A stretch of DNA of 64,000 nucleotides from an uncultured Bacteroidia bacterium. Lineage in GTDB: Bacteria; Bacteroidota; Bacteroidia; Bacteroidales; UBA932. The DNA lies in contig CACZZF010000001.1 in assembly GCA_902785575.1 (NCBI GenBank), positions 186,001-250,000 on the forward strand, given 5' to 3'. This document shows, in pieces, positions 45,205-53,986 of this stretch. The notes beneath the pieces are model-generated. The model saw only the letters and a list, made by a program, of their open reading frames with translations. It was not told the origin of the DNA and did no database searches. The translations under genes were made by a program, and so were the position numbers. Within the stretch, counting starts at the first letter, position 1. The number at the start of each line of letters is the position of its first letter.

Positions 45205-45891
45205 ATGAATATTCCAGACATCATCATAGCCATTGACGGCTATTCCTCAACCGGCAAGAGCACGCTTGCCAAGCTGATAGCAGAACAGTACTCCTTTCTC
45301 TACCTCGACTCCGGCGCGATGTACCGGGGAGTCACTCTCCATGCGCTCGAGAACGGGATGATCGACGATTCCGGGGCTATTGATGAGGACAGGCTCAAAG
45401 TCGCCCTTGAGACCCTCGACCTGGATTTCCGGATCGACGGGACTTACATCGGTGACCGCAGGGTCGAGCAGGACATCCGCACCTTGGAGGTTTCGAGCCA
45501 TGTCAGCCCTGTCTCAGCCATTCCATTTGTGAGGGTATTCGTAGATGAGAAACTCCACGCTTTCGGACAGCGCAAAAGGGTTGTCATGGACGGCCGCGAC
45601 ATCGGAACGACCGTATTCCCCAATGCTGAGGTTAAGATATTCATGACCGCCACGCCTGAGGTCAGGGCCCAGAGACGCTTTGACGAGATGAAATTGAAGG
45701 GCCAGGAACCTGTCATGGAGGAGGTCATGAAGAACCTTCTCGAGAGGGACTACATCGACTCTCACCGCAAGGTGTCTCCCCTCTCCAGGGCCGCTGACGC
45801 CTATGTCCTGGACAATTCAGACATGACTCTCCATGAGGAGACTGTATGGTTCCAGGGGCTTTGCCAAGGCAAGTTCGGCATCTTGGAATAA
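45205..45891 (+). CDS. cmk: Cytidylate kinase
   Basis: 228 residues. P-loop DGYSSTGKST (11-20), the CMP-binding YLDSGAMYRG and MDGRDIGTTVFPNA motifs are present. It phosphorylates CMP and dCMP. The ATG at 45205 gives the family opening; the open frame continues far upstream only because it runs antisense to the regulator gene. Its stop shares one base with the ispH start. Confidence 0.95.
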   Translation: MNIPDIIIAIDGYSSTGKSTLAKLIAEQYSFLYLDSGAMYRGVTLHALENGMIDDSGAIDEDRLKVALETLDLDFRIDGTYIGDRRVEQDIRTLEVSSHVSPVSAIPFVRVFVDEKLHAFGQRKRVVMDGRDIGTTVFPNAEVKIFMTATPEVRAQRRFDEMKLKGQEPVMEEVMKNLLERDYIDSHRKVSPLSRAADAYVLDNSDMTLHEETVWFQGLCQGKFGILE

Positions 45892-46775
45892 TGGCTCTCA
45901 CGGTCGAGATTGACAAGCGCTCGGGATTCTGTGGTGGAGTTATCCGGGCCATCAGCCGGGCCGAGAAGTTCCTCGAATCAGCTCCCGGACGTAAACTGTA
46001 TTCCCTAGGAGCGATAGTCCATAACGAAGCCGAGCTTTCCAGACTCGGCTCAAAGGGACTTGTCACTATCGGCAAAGAGGACATTTCAAATATTCCCGAT
46101 CCATCCTCTGAGACTCTCCTGATCCGCGCCCATGGCGAGCCTCCGGAGACCTATGAGCTTGCCGATCAGGTAGGCATCAATGTCATAGATTGCACCTGCC
46201 CGGTAGTGCTGCGCCTCCAGCAGAGTATCCGCGAAGCATATGACCAGAATAAGAATATCATTATTTTCGGGAAAATCGGGCACGCTGAGGTGTTGGGACT
46301 GCTGGGACAGGTTGGAGGAGACGCGGTTGTCATCGAAGACATGAATATGCTGCTCTCAGCGCTGGAGGACGGTTCCATCAGAGTCGATGTGCCGTTGGAG
46401 ATATTCTCACAGACAACCAAAAGCCCGACCGAATACTCCGAGATATGCTCGGTGCTCTCCGAGAAGGCTCAAGCCGGACTGACTGTCCACAATACCATCT
46501 GCTCACAAGTGGCGTCGAGGCATGAGGAACTTTCATCTTTCGCCTCATCGCATGACGTTATCCTCTTTGTATCAGGAGCTTCCAGTTCCAATGGGAAAGT
46601 CCTTTGCGATCTTTGCCGTTCCAAGAATCCCAGGACATATCACATCTCCGGTCCCGAGGAGATCGACCCGGTATGGTTTGAGGCCGACGACCGGGTCGGA
46701 ATATGCGGAGCTACCTCAACTCCTCGCTGGCTACTTGAGAAAGTCGCCTCCGCAGTCACCGCTATCGACCGGTAA
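45891..46775 (+). CDS. ispH: 4-hydroxy-3-methylbut-2-enyl diphosphate reductase
   Basis: 294 residues. The three cysteines of the iron-sulfur cluster are at 14 (SGFCGG), 103 (DCTCPVV) and 204 (TICSQ), with the substrate region RAHGEPPE. It makes IPP and DMAPP in the last step of the MEP pathway. ATG at 45891 overlaps the cmk stop by one base, so both share a transcript. The pairing of cmk and ispH is common. Confidence 0.95.
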   Translation: MALTVEIDKRSGFCGGVIRAISRAEKFLESAPGRKLYSLGAIVHNEAELSRLGSKGLVTIGKEDISNIPDPSSETLLIRAHGEPPETYELADQVGINVIDCTCPVVLRLQQSIREAYDQNKNIIIFGKIGHAEVLGLLGQVGGDAVVIEDMNMLLSALEDGSIRVDVPLEIFSQTTKSPTEYSEICSVLSEKAQAGLTVHNTICSQVASRHEELSSFASSHDVILFVSGASSSNGKVLCDLCRSKNPRTYHISGPEEIDPVWFEADDRVGICGATSTPRWLLEKVASAVTAIDR

Positions 46776-46784
46776 ACAATAATA

Positions 46785-46816
46785 TTTGCAGAAAAAAAGG
46801 CAATTGATTAAATTTG
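46785..46816 (+). promoter_or_regulatory. efp promoter (TTTG-N20-TAAATTTG)
   Basis: TTTG at 46785-46788, a 20-nt spacer and TAAATTTG at 46809-46816 match consensus; the efp ATG is at 46852. Confidence 0.78.
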
Positions 46817-46851
46817 CATGAATTACCTATAGATTTTAATTCATTCAGTAT

Positions 46852-47418
46852 ATGGCAACAACAGCAGATTTCAAGAACGGACTGTTCATCAACTACAATG
46901 GCAAGCCTTGCCAGGTGGTTTATTTCCAGCATGTCAAGCCCGGAAAGGGCCCCGCTTTCGTGAAGACAAAACTCCGCAACCTCGAGAACGGAAGAATACT
47001 TGAGAACACTTTCACCGCCGGAATGAAGATTGACGTCATCACTGTCGAGAGGCGTCCTTACCAGTTCCTCTATTCAGATGAGGACGGATTCAACTTCATG
47101 CACGAGGAGACATACGAGCAGATCCACCTGCCTCACGACGTCGTCGAAAACGCCGACCTCATGAAAGAGGGCCAGCACGTTGAGATGATGTTCGTCCTGG
47201 AGCCCGAGGAGAGGTGCCTTACCTGCGAGCTTCCCACTTATGTCACCCTTGAGGTCACATATTCCGAGCCCGCCGTCAAAGGCAACACCGCTTCTACCAA
47301 CGCTCTCAAGGAAGTCACCCTTGAGACCGGTGCCAAGGTGATGGTTCCGCTTTTCATCAATCAGGGCGAGAAGATCACAGTCAACACCACCGACCGCAGC
47401 TACGGCCAGAGGGTGTAA
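46852..47418 (+). CDS. efp: Translation elongation factor P
   Basis: 188 residues in three beta-barrel domains. The tip loop that contacts the peptidyl-tRNA is KPGKGPAF (29-36) with Lys32 at the position that is modified in many bacteria. It relieves ribosome stalling at polyproline. The gene has its own promoter and a strong terminator, so it is a single transcription unit. Confidence 0.96.
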   Translation: MATTADFKNGLFINYNGKPCQVVYFQHVKPGKGPAFVKTKLRNLENGRILENTFTAGMKIDVITVERRPYQFLYSDEDGFNFMHEETYEQIHLPHDVVENADLMKEGQHVEMMFVLEPEERCLTCELPTYVTLEVTYSEPAVKGNTASTNALKEVTLETGAKVMVPLFINQGEKITVNTTDRSYGQRV

Positions 47419-47436
47419 ACCTGACAAAACAGTCAT

Positions 47437-47474
47437 AAAACGGACAACCTTTCAAAGATTGTCCGTTTTTTTTT
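47437..47474 (+). terminator. Terminator after efp
   Basis: An 11-nt perfect stem, AAAACGGACAA (47437-47447) with TTGTCCGTTTT (47459-47469), followed by more T. Confidence 0.82.
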
Positions 47475-47503
47475 CGCATATTTGTTGAACAAACATTTAA
47501 CCC

Positions 47504-50446
47504 ATGAATAAAATCGTATCTTCAATCAAATCAGGCATGTTGCCCTGTTTGTTATTGTGTTTTGCCCTGATCGCGGCCTGCGGCCCGAAGGAGGATCCCG
47601 TAATCGCTGTGACAGGTGTTTCTCTGGACCAAAGTTCGCTCACCCTCGATATTGGCGGCACCGCTAACCTTACCGCGACAGTGAGTCCTTCCAACGCCAC
47701 GAACAAGGCGGTGAGTTGGTCGACATCCAACCAGTCTGTGGCCACCGTCAACAACGGGACAGTGACAGCTGTGGCAGCTGGCACGGTCACCATTACCGCG
47801 ACAGCCGGAGGGAAGTCCGCCATCTGTTCGGTGACGGTCAATAAGAAGGTCACACCGGTCTCTTCCTTGACTTTGGACAAGACTGAGATCAGTCTTGTGG
47901 AAGACGAGTCATTGACATTGAAAGCGACAGTGAGTCCATCCAACGCCGAAGACAATACGGTCAACTGGTCGTCCAGCGACTCGAATGTCGCTTCGGTTGA
48001 CCAGAGCGGTAACGTTACGGCCCTGAGGACCGGAACCGCGACCATCACAGCCGCCGCGGGAGGGAAAACCGCGACTTGCTCCGTGACAGTCAGCAAGAAA
48101 CATGTTGAGGTCGAGTCGGTTGAGCTTGACAAGACGGAGGTGACCATCACTGAAGGAGAGAATACAACATTGACCGCTACAGTGAAACCTGACGATGCGA
48201 CAGACCCTGTCGTGACCTGGGAGTCTAACAATCCCGAGGTAGCGACAGTCGAGGATGGTGTGGTCACCGCAGTCAAAGAAGGCACAGCCGTGATCACCGC
48301 CAAGGCAGGAGAGAAAGAAGCCACCTGTGCCGTGACTGTCGAACAAAGCGAGGAGAACCGAATCAAAGCGATTTTGACAGAATTCTACAATGCCATGGAC
48401 GGTCCCAACTGGAAACATCAGGAGAATTGGTGCTCGGACGAGTATTTGGGCTTATGGGAAGGAGTAACCGTATTTCCGGACAATAGTTTACAATTATCGT
48501 TTAACGGTTTCGGCCTCAAAGGTGAGATTCCGGAATGTATCGGAGATTTGACAGGACTTAAGGAACTATATATAAGGAATGAGCCGGGTGTCACCGGGAC
48601 ACTTCCGCAGTCATTCAAGAAACTAGTAAATCTGGAGTCACTTGAGATCTCAAGCACATCAATGACTTCATTAGCGGACGTGTTTCCGGTTCCAAGCAAG
48701 TTGAACTGGACAATGATTCATTTCAATGAGAGCATGACCGGGCCTCTGCCCGAAAGCCTTGGGGCGAACGATGATATGGTTGTTTTGTCTATCATCGGTA
48801 ACGCTTTCACAGGCGCTCCACCAGCATCCTGGGCGAGACATTACAAGTGTATGGCGCTCATAGGGAATAACCTTTCCGGCACTATCCCGGACACTTTCCT
48901 TACAGGAGAAGATGTCCCTTACAAGCTCCTTACAATCCTTAACCAGAATCCTCCAGGACTTGACATCAGTGGGATCGACATGAAGGGCTGCTGGCCGAAA
49001 GAAGCTGTCGAGGACATAATCACAGGCGAGTTGTTCAAGTTCGCTGACGTGGTGAAAAAGAATAAGTATACCGTCTTTCTTGAGTGGGCTCCATGGTGTC
49101 CGTTCTCAAAGGCTCTGTTGCCCCAGCTGGTCGATTACTATAAACAATATCACAAGGATGGTCTCGAGATCATCGCTACGGTGATGAACTCCGAGGAACA
49201 ACTTAAGGTATGGGATGATCTCCCCGGACAGATCCGGGAGATCAATGAGAAGGGGTACGACATCTGGTACAATTGTTATTTCCCGGACTTCAAAGAGTCA
49301 ATGCCGATCTATCCGAGTGCGACTCCTCTTGCGGAAGTATATGACAATGAGGGCAATATCTTGTTCAGCGGTTTCTTTGAATTCAACGATCCGGTCCGCA
49401 AACGCTATGGCCACCTGGCCTCAACGGAACTGATTCCTTTCCTGGAAACTCTGTTCGGTCCTGCCCAGGAAATCGAGGAATACACCTCGACTGATTACTC
49501 CAAGGATGGCGAGGTCATTACCTTACAGAAAGCCACCGTGGGCAAGGGAATCAACCTGGTCTTCATGGGAGACGCCTACGTCGACAAAGACATGGGCAAG
49601 GGCGGTCTGTATGAGACATTAATGAAGCAGAGCATGGAGGAGTTCTTCGCGATCGAGCCTTTCAAGACCTTCCGTGAAAGGTTCAATGTCTACGCCGTGA
49701 AGGTGGTATCGCCCAACGGATGGACAGGTCCTGGCTATGAGACCGCTTTAGGTGCGGTGTTCACTCACGGATCTTCAAGTTCAGGGGTTCTCGACAAGTG
49801 TTTCGAATACGCTTTGAAGGTCCCTGAAATAAAGGATGGCAAGAACTTGATGATCAGCGTGCTGGTCAACTCTCGCAACGCTGGTGGTATCACCAATTTG
49901 ATAGAGTCCTCGCAGTCAGGTGTGGCGTTCACTTCCAGTGAGGGCAACAATCCCGAGAGTTTCGGAATGATTCTTCGTCACGAGGCCGGTGGCCATGCGT
50001 TCGCCTTCCTCGATGATGAGTATTTCAACATCCAGACAGAGCCCACGGCTGACCATATCGCCCACCGCAAGTCGATGTACGAGAAGTACGGCTGGTACGC
50101 CAACATTGACTTCACGAACGATCCGACAGCGGTCAAATGGAGCGCCTTCTTGACAGATGAGCGTTACAAGGATGAGGTCGGGATTTTCGAAGGTGGTTCC
50201 CTGTATGCCAGAAATGCCTACAGGCCTACCAACCATAGTATGATGAACGACCATTTCGAGTACTTCAATGCTCCTTCGAGATGGGCTATCTACAAGAGAA
50301 TCATGGAGTTGAGCGGCGAGGAAGCCAGTTTCGAGAAGTTCCTGGAATATGACGCTATCAATCGCGGGAAGAAACAAGCGAACTCCGCCCCTAGAACCCG
50401 CTCTGACATCAAGATTGAGCACACCCCGCCGGTCATCATCCCGTAG
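47504..50446 (+). CDS. Large lipoprotein: three Ig-like domains, leucine-rich repeats, thioredoxin-like domain and M64-type metallopeptidase
   Basis: 980 residues. Lipoprotein signal ends at Cys26 (LIAAC). Three BIG2-type Ig-like domains occupy about 33-280, each with a VTAV..GTA.ITA pattern. Leucine-rich repeats of the GxIPxxIGxLxxL type follow (about 300-480), then a thioredoxin-like domain (about 510-660) with EWAPWCPFS, having a single Cys532. The last part (about 670-940) resembles M64 (IgA peptidase) enzymes, with HEAGGHAFAFLDDEY at 826-840; the histidines are one residue further apart than in HExxH. It is probably surface exposed and may cut a host or dietary protein; the target is unknown. 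Confidence 0.85.
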   Translation: MNKIVSSIKSGMLPCLLLCFALIAACGPKEDPVIAVTGVSLDQSSLTLDIGGTANLTATVSPSNATNKAVSWSTSNQSVATVNNGTVTAVAAGTVTITATAGGKSAICSVTVNKKVTPVSSLTLDKTEISLVEDESLTLKATVSPSNAEDNTVNWSSSDSNVASVDQSGNVTALRTGTATITAAAGGKTATCSVTVSKKHVEVESVELDKTEVTITEGENTTLTATVKPDDATDPVVTWESNNPEVATVEDGVVTAVKEGTAVITAKAGEKEATCAVTVEQSEENRIKAILTEFYNAMDGPNWKHQENWCSDEYLGLWEGVTVFPDNSLQLSFNGFGLKGEIPECIGDLTGLKELYIRNEPGVTGTLPQSFKKLVNLESLEISSTSMTSLADVFPVPSKLNWTMIHFNESMTGPLPESLGANDDMVVLSIIGNAFTGAPPASWARHYKCMALIGNNLSGTIPDTFLTGEDVPYKLLTILNQNPPGLDISGIDMKGCWPKEAVEDIITGELFKFADVVKKNKYTVFLEWAPWCPFSKALLPQLVDYYKQYHKDGLEIIATVMNSEEQLKVWDDLPGQIREINEKGYDIWYNCYFPDFKESMPIYPSATPLAEVYDNEGNILFSGFFEFNDPVRKRYGHLASTELIPFLETLFGPAQEIEEYTSTDYSKDGEVITLQKATVGKGINLVFMGDAYVDKDMGKGGLYETLMKQSMEEFFAIEPFKTFRERFNVYAVKVVSPNGWTGPGYETALGAVFTHGSSSSGVLDKCFEYALKVPEIKDGKNLMISVLVNSRNAGGITNLIESSQSGVAFTSSEGNNPESFGMILRHEAGGHAFAFLDDEYFNIQTEPTADHIAHRKSMYEKYGWYANIDFTNDPTAVKWSAFLTDERYKDEVGIFEGGSLYARNAYRPTNHSMMNDHFEYFNAPSRWAIYKRIMELSGEEASFEKFLEYDAINRGKKQANSAPRTRSDIKIEHTPPVIIP

Positions 50447-50449
50447 GCC

Positions 50450-50552
50450 GTTTTTCGGAAACAGTTATAAATCAATCTGATATAGATAATGCGTAGCTTA
50501 TTTGGCTACGCATTATTCATAAATTGCGATGAATCAAGCGGTTCCGAAAAAC
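50450..50552. repeat. Nested inverted repeats between the M64 gene and dnaX
   Basis: Outer arms at 50450-50462 and 50540-50552 pair at 12 of 13 positions. They enclose a perfect 12-bp hairpin (50486-50497 with 50505-50516, loop 7 nt). The inner hairpin has no T tract. It may serve as a terminator for the M64 gene or be a small palindromic element. Confidence 0.55.
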
Positions 50553-50586
50553 AGACATTGACCTTTTTCTTTACGGGAAATAATGT

Positions 50587-50594
50587 TAAATTTG
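50587..50594 (+). promoter_or_regulatory. -7 element TAAATTTG immediately before dnaX
   Basis: TAAATTTG ends 6 nt before the dnaX ATG (50601), which suggests a leaderless transcript. No -33 TTTG at 19-21 nt is seen. Confidence 0.48.
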
Positions 50595-50600
50595 TGAGTT

Positions 50601-52307
50601 ATGTCAGAATATATCGTATCAGCGAGAAAATACCGTCCTGACTCCTTCGAGACACTCATCGGGCAGGACACCATAGCGCAGACCCTGAAGAACTCCATAA
50701 TCAGGGGCAAGTTAGCTCACGCCTACCTTTTCTGTGGTCCAAGGGGCGTCGGCAAGACGACAACCGCGAGAATATTCGCGAAGGCCATCAACTGCGCCAA
50801 TCCTTCCGAAGACATGGAGCCTTGCGGAAAGTGCGAGTCCTGCATCTCCTTCCAGGAAGGCAGGTCATACTGCATCCATGAGCTGGACGCAGCCTCTAAC
50901 AATGGAGTCGAGGATATCAAGAACCTGATGGACCAGGTGCAGATTCCCCCGCAGGTCGGGAAATATAGCGTCTACATCATAGACGAGGTCCACATGCTCT
51001 CGACAGCCGCTTTCAACGCCTTCCTCAAGACTCTTGAGGAACCCCCGGCACACGCCATATTCATTCTCGCGACTACTGAGAAGCACAAGATTCTCCCGAC
51101 CATCCTCTCCCGCTGCCAGACCTACGACTTCAACAGGATCTCGATCCCGGACATGGTCTTCAACCTCAGGAATATAGCGGCCAAAGAAGGTGTCAAGATA
51201 GACGACGAGTCGCTCCATGTCATCGCCCAGAAAGCGGACGGAGCGATGAGAGATGCTCTTACCATTTTCGACCAGACTGTGGCCTTCTGCGGCGCTGACG
51301 TGAAATATGAGGACGTGATCAGGAACCTTGGAGTCCTTGATTACGACTATTCCTTCGCCCTGGTTGAATATTTCCTCGCTGGCGATTACGGGAAGGCTCT
51401 CCTGACTTTCGACGATATACTTTCCAAAGGTTTCAACGCCCTTCATTTCTGTGCCGCGCTCAGTTCCCACCTGAGAGACCTGGTAGTAACAAAGAATGGC
51501 GGGCTGGACTCACTGCTGGAGCTTCCCGAGTCCCTGAAAAAGAGATATGTGGACCAGGCCTCAAGGTGCTCTCTCAAGTTCTTGTATGACGCTCTGGGTG
51601 TCACCACCGCATGTGAGGCGGGCTACAAGCAGGCGGTCAATCCGAGGCTCCACATTGAGTTCGCCTTGATGAAGCTCAGCTTCCTGATGAGGGGGCCAGG
51701 GATGGCCGATCAAGGAGGCAATGAGGGGAAGGAGATTCTTCGCTACGCTCAGAATGACAGAAAAACCGCGCAGGGAGACGGAGATCGTCTTGCCGCCGGA
51801 CAACCAGCCGACGCCCCTAGAGCTCGCAAGAAGCCTGCTAAGACCGGATCGGCATTGTCACTGAACGCCATCATGGAAGAAGAGGAGAGCAAGAAAGAGG
51901 AGAAGAAAGCTCCGGTTGTCTCGGATGAGCTGCCGGATGACGAGACTATTCTCAAGGCTTGGAAGGCCATCCCCGAGGAGTTCAAGGCCATGAACCAGAT
52001 CCGCCTCGCCAACACACTCGAGAACGCCACAGTCGAGATAGAGACCGCGGGAGACACTAAGATCGTCACCTTCAAAGTCAGCAACGCCTCCCAGCAGAAA
52101 TGGATCCAGGAAAACCGCCTGCTGACTCTGGAAGGAAATTTGCAGAAGAAGGTCGGAGCCTCCAGGATCCGTCTCGAGGTGGGAGTGATCCCGATGGAAG
52201 AGAAAGAAATCCAACCCTACACCGACCAAGAGAAGGCCACTGCCCTTATGGGAAAGAACGGTGAGGTCCAGAACCTGATCAAGGACTTCGGTCTGGAAAC
52301 AAAATAA
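50601..52307 (+). CDS. dnaX: DNA polymerase III subunit gamma/tau with repeat-derived linker segment
   Basis: 568 residues. AAA+ clamp-loader domain with P-loop GPRGVGKT (46-53), zinc ligands Cys65, Cys75, Cys78 and Cys81, ATPase sensor LATTEKHKILPTILSRCQ region, then domain III (to about 360). The linker (about 365-410) includes EILRYAQND (378-386), encoded by the same repeat found between the arabinose genes. The C-terminal part (about 440-568) is a tau-like domain. It loads the sliding clamp. The repeat is in frame and lies in a tolerant linker, so function should be kept. Confidence 0.95.
   Translation: MSEYIVSARKYRPDSFETLIGQDTIAQTLKNSIIRGKLAHAYLFCGPRGVGKTTTARIFAKAINCANPSEDMEPCGKCESCISFQEGRSYCIHELDAASNNGVEDIKNLMDQVQIPPQVGKYSVYIIDEVHMLSTAAFNAFLKTLEEPPAHAIFILATTEKHKILPTILSRCQTYDFNRISIPDMVFNLRNIAAKEGVKIDDESLHVIAQKADGAMRDALTIFDQTVAFCGADVKYEDVIRNLGVLDYDYSFALVEYFLAGDYGKALLTFDDILSKGFNALHFCAALSSHLRDLVVTKNGGLDSLLELPESLKKRYVDQASRCSLKFLYDALGVTTACEAGYKQAVNPRLHIEFALMKLSFLMRGPGMADQGGNEGKEILRYAQNDRKTAQGDGDRLAAGQPADAPRARKKPAKTGSALSLNAIMEEEESKKEEKKAPVVSDELPDDETILKAWKAIPEEFKAMNQIRLANTLENATVEIETAGDTKIVTFKVSNASQQKWIQENRLLTLEGNLQKKVGASRIRLEVGVIPMEEKEIQPYTDQEKATALMGKNGEVQNLIKDFGLETK
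51733..51760 (+). repeat. Repeat fragment inside dnaX
   Basis: 28 nt differing at one base from the copy at 62351-62377 (core ATTCTTCGCT-CGCTCAGAAT) and at a few bases from the half-palindrome at 63164-63190. Encoded in frame in the DnaX linker. Confidence 0.75.
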
Positions 52308-52319
52308 ACAGTTCAGTAT

Positions 52320-53117
52320 ATGAAACTTCGCTGCGAGAACCTCGTGAAGAAATATGGCATCAGGACTGTCGTCAAGGGAGTCTCGATGGAGATCAACCAG
52401 GGAGAGATAGTCGGTTTCCTCGGCCCGAACGGAGCCGGGAAAACGACCAGTTTCTACATGATCACCGGGCAGATAGTACCCAACGGCGGAAGAGTCTTCC
52501 TTGATGATGAGGAAATCACCGGCTTGCCCATGTACAAGAGAGCACAGAAAGGTATCGGTTACCTGCCGCAAGAGGCCTCCGTGTTCAGGAAGATGTCCGT
52601 GGAAGACAACATCATGTCCGTCATGGAGATGTCAGACATGAAAAAAGAGGAAAGGAAGGAAAGGCTTGAGAGCCTGATCAGCGAGTTCAACCTCTCGAAG
52701 GTCAGGAAAAGTCTCGGAATCCAGCTTTCCGGAGGCGAGCGCCGCCGCTGCGAGATCGCCCGCGCCCTTGCCATCGACCCTAAATTCATCCTTCTGGACG
52801 AACCTTTCGCGGGAGTAGACCCGATCGCCATCGAGGACATCCAGTTCATCATCGCTAAACTGAAATATAAAGATATCGGTGTGATTATCACCGACCACAA
52901 TGTGGGTGAGACCCTCGCCATCACAGACAGGGCATATCTCCTCTACGAGGGCTCTATCCTCCAGCAAGGCACTCCCGAGTCTCTCGCCGCGGACGAGGAT
53001 GTCCGCACCAAATATCTGGGTTCAGGCTTTATCCTGAAAAAGTCTGTCTCAGTTGAGAGAGCCAGGGCTGAGCATCTTGCCTTGGAGGCCGCTAAAGCCG
53101 AGATTGAAACCGCTTAA
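52320..53117 (+). CDS. lptB: LPS export ABC transporter ATPase LptB
   Basis: 265 residues. Walker [10 protein letters not shown] (35-43), signature [15 protein letters not shown], Walker [14 protein letters not shown] and H-loop ITDHNV are all present; the GVDP and signature forms fit LptB. It powers LPS transport from the inner membrane with LptFG. A C-terminal extension of about 25 residues (after GSGFIL) is rich in Ala and Glu. Dna X ends 12 nt upstream and the next gene starts 11 nt downstream. Confidence 0.93.
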   Translation: MKLRCENLVKKYGIRTVVKGVSMEINQGEIVGFLGPNGAGKTTSFYMITGQIVPNGGRVFLDDEEITGLPMYKRAQKGIGYLPQEASVFRKMSVEDNIMSVMEMSDMKKEERKERLESLISEFNLSKVRKSLGIQLSGGERRRCEIARALAIDPKFILLDEPFAGVDPIAIEDIQFIIAKLKYKDIGVIITDHNVGETLAITDRAYLLYEGSILQQGTPESLAADEDVRTKYLGSGFILKKSVSVERARAEHLALEAAKAEIETA

Positions 53118-53128
53118 ATCATTAAATT

Positions 53129-53986
53129 ATGAGACATTCAAGAATTATCACGTTCCTGGCGTTTCTGGCCTTGTTGACTATATCCTCAGACATCTTCGGC
53201 CAGGCGCAGATCTACACCAGGAAAGAGAAGCTTAAGGATCTGACAGCCAAGACCGTAAAGGTCGTCATGACTGGAGACGAGGTGCTGGACGAAGCCCTCA
53301 AACAGAGCGTAACGAACGCCTGGACCATTTCCCCTTACGAATTCTGCTCCGGCGATGAGTTCCAGAAGATAAAGACAGACAACAAGTACTACTTCCTGAT
53401 CGTGGTCAAGGGCCAGCAGCGGAAAGAGGCCGAGCCTGGAATCGACATGCTGACCTTTGTGAAGGGTGGAGAAGGTGCGGACAAGTCGATCAATGACATG
53501 TTTGAGGTCGTGACATTCCCCTTCCGTTCAGCCGAGGACCCTTCCGGAAGGGAGTTCCTTATGTTACCGGCCTTCCTGACGATCATGCAGGAGCACGCCA
53601 TCGGCCTTACCAGCTCGGAGGTCAAAGCATATTCATCTCTCGGAGCGACAGATTCCAAGAAACTCAGGATGAAGCAGATCTATTTCTGCGAGGATGACTT
53701 CGCTCCCCAAGTGGACGAGAAGACCATCAAATCGCTTGACGAGGACATATTCGTGGAAGGGGATGACATTGACCCTGATGATGTTTTCGCTGAAGGCAAG
53801 TTCAACGCTGTGGTCAGTTATGTCGTCGCCCCCACTGAGCCAGTCACAGGTTCCGTTTGCTACAAGTTGCTCATCGGTGCTGACGACCACAACTTGTATT
53901 GGTACAAGAAGCACCGGATCACTTCAAAACAAGGTGCGGGATTCCTCGACAGCGACTTGAAAGCCATTAAACTTCTAAGGAAATAA
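53129..53986 (+). CDS. Secreted protein of unknown function
   Basis: 285 residues with a signal peptide (about 1-25, ending FGQAQ). The mature part is mixed alpha/beta with LTAKTVKVVMTGDEVLDEALKQ near the start and acidic DEDIFVEGDDIDPDD in the middle. I recognise no family. It lies between lptB and an M16 peptidase gene whose ATG shares one base with its stop, so it is likely co-expressed with that peptidase. Confidence 0.72.
   Translation: MRHSRIITFLAFLALLTISSDIFGQAQIYTRKEKLKDLTAKTVKVVMTGDEVLDEALKQSVTNAWTISPYEFCSGDEFQKIKTDNKYYFLIVVKGQQRKEAEPGIDMLTFVKGGEGADKSINDMFEVVTFPFRSAEDPSGREFLMLPAFLTIMQEHAIGLTSSEVKAYSSLGATDSKKLRMKQIYFCEDDFAPQVDEKTIKSLDEDIFVEGDDIDPDDVFAEGKFNAVVSYVVAPTEPVTGSVCYKLLIGADDHNLYWYKKHRITSKQGAGFLDSDLKAIKLLRK

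Noticed and set aside
47600..48350. Tandem DNA repeats or CRISPR-like array
   Set aside because: The periodicity comes from three Ig-like protein domains; nucleotide identity between units is too low and there are no spacers.
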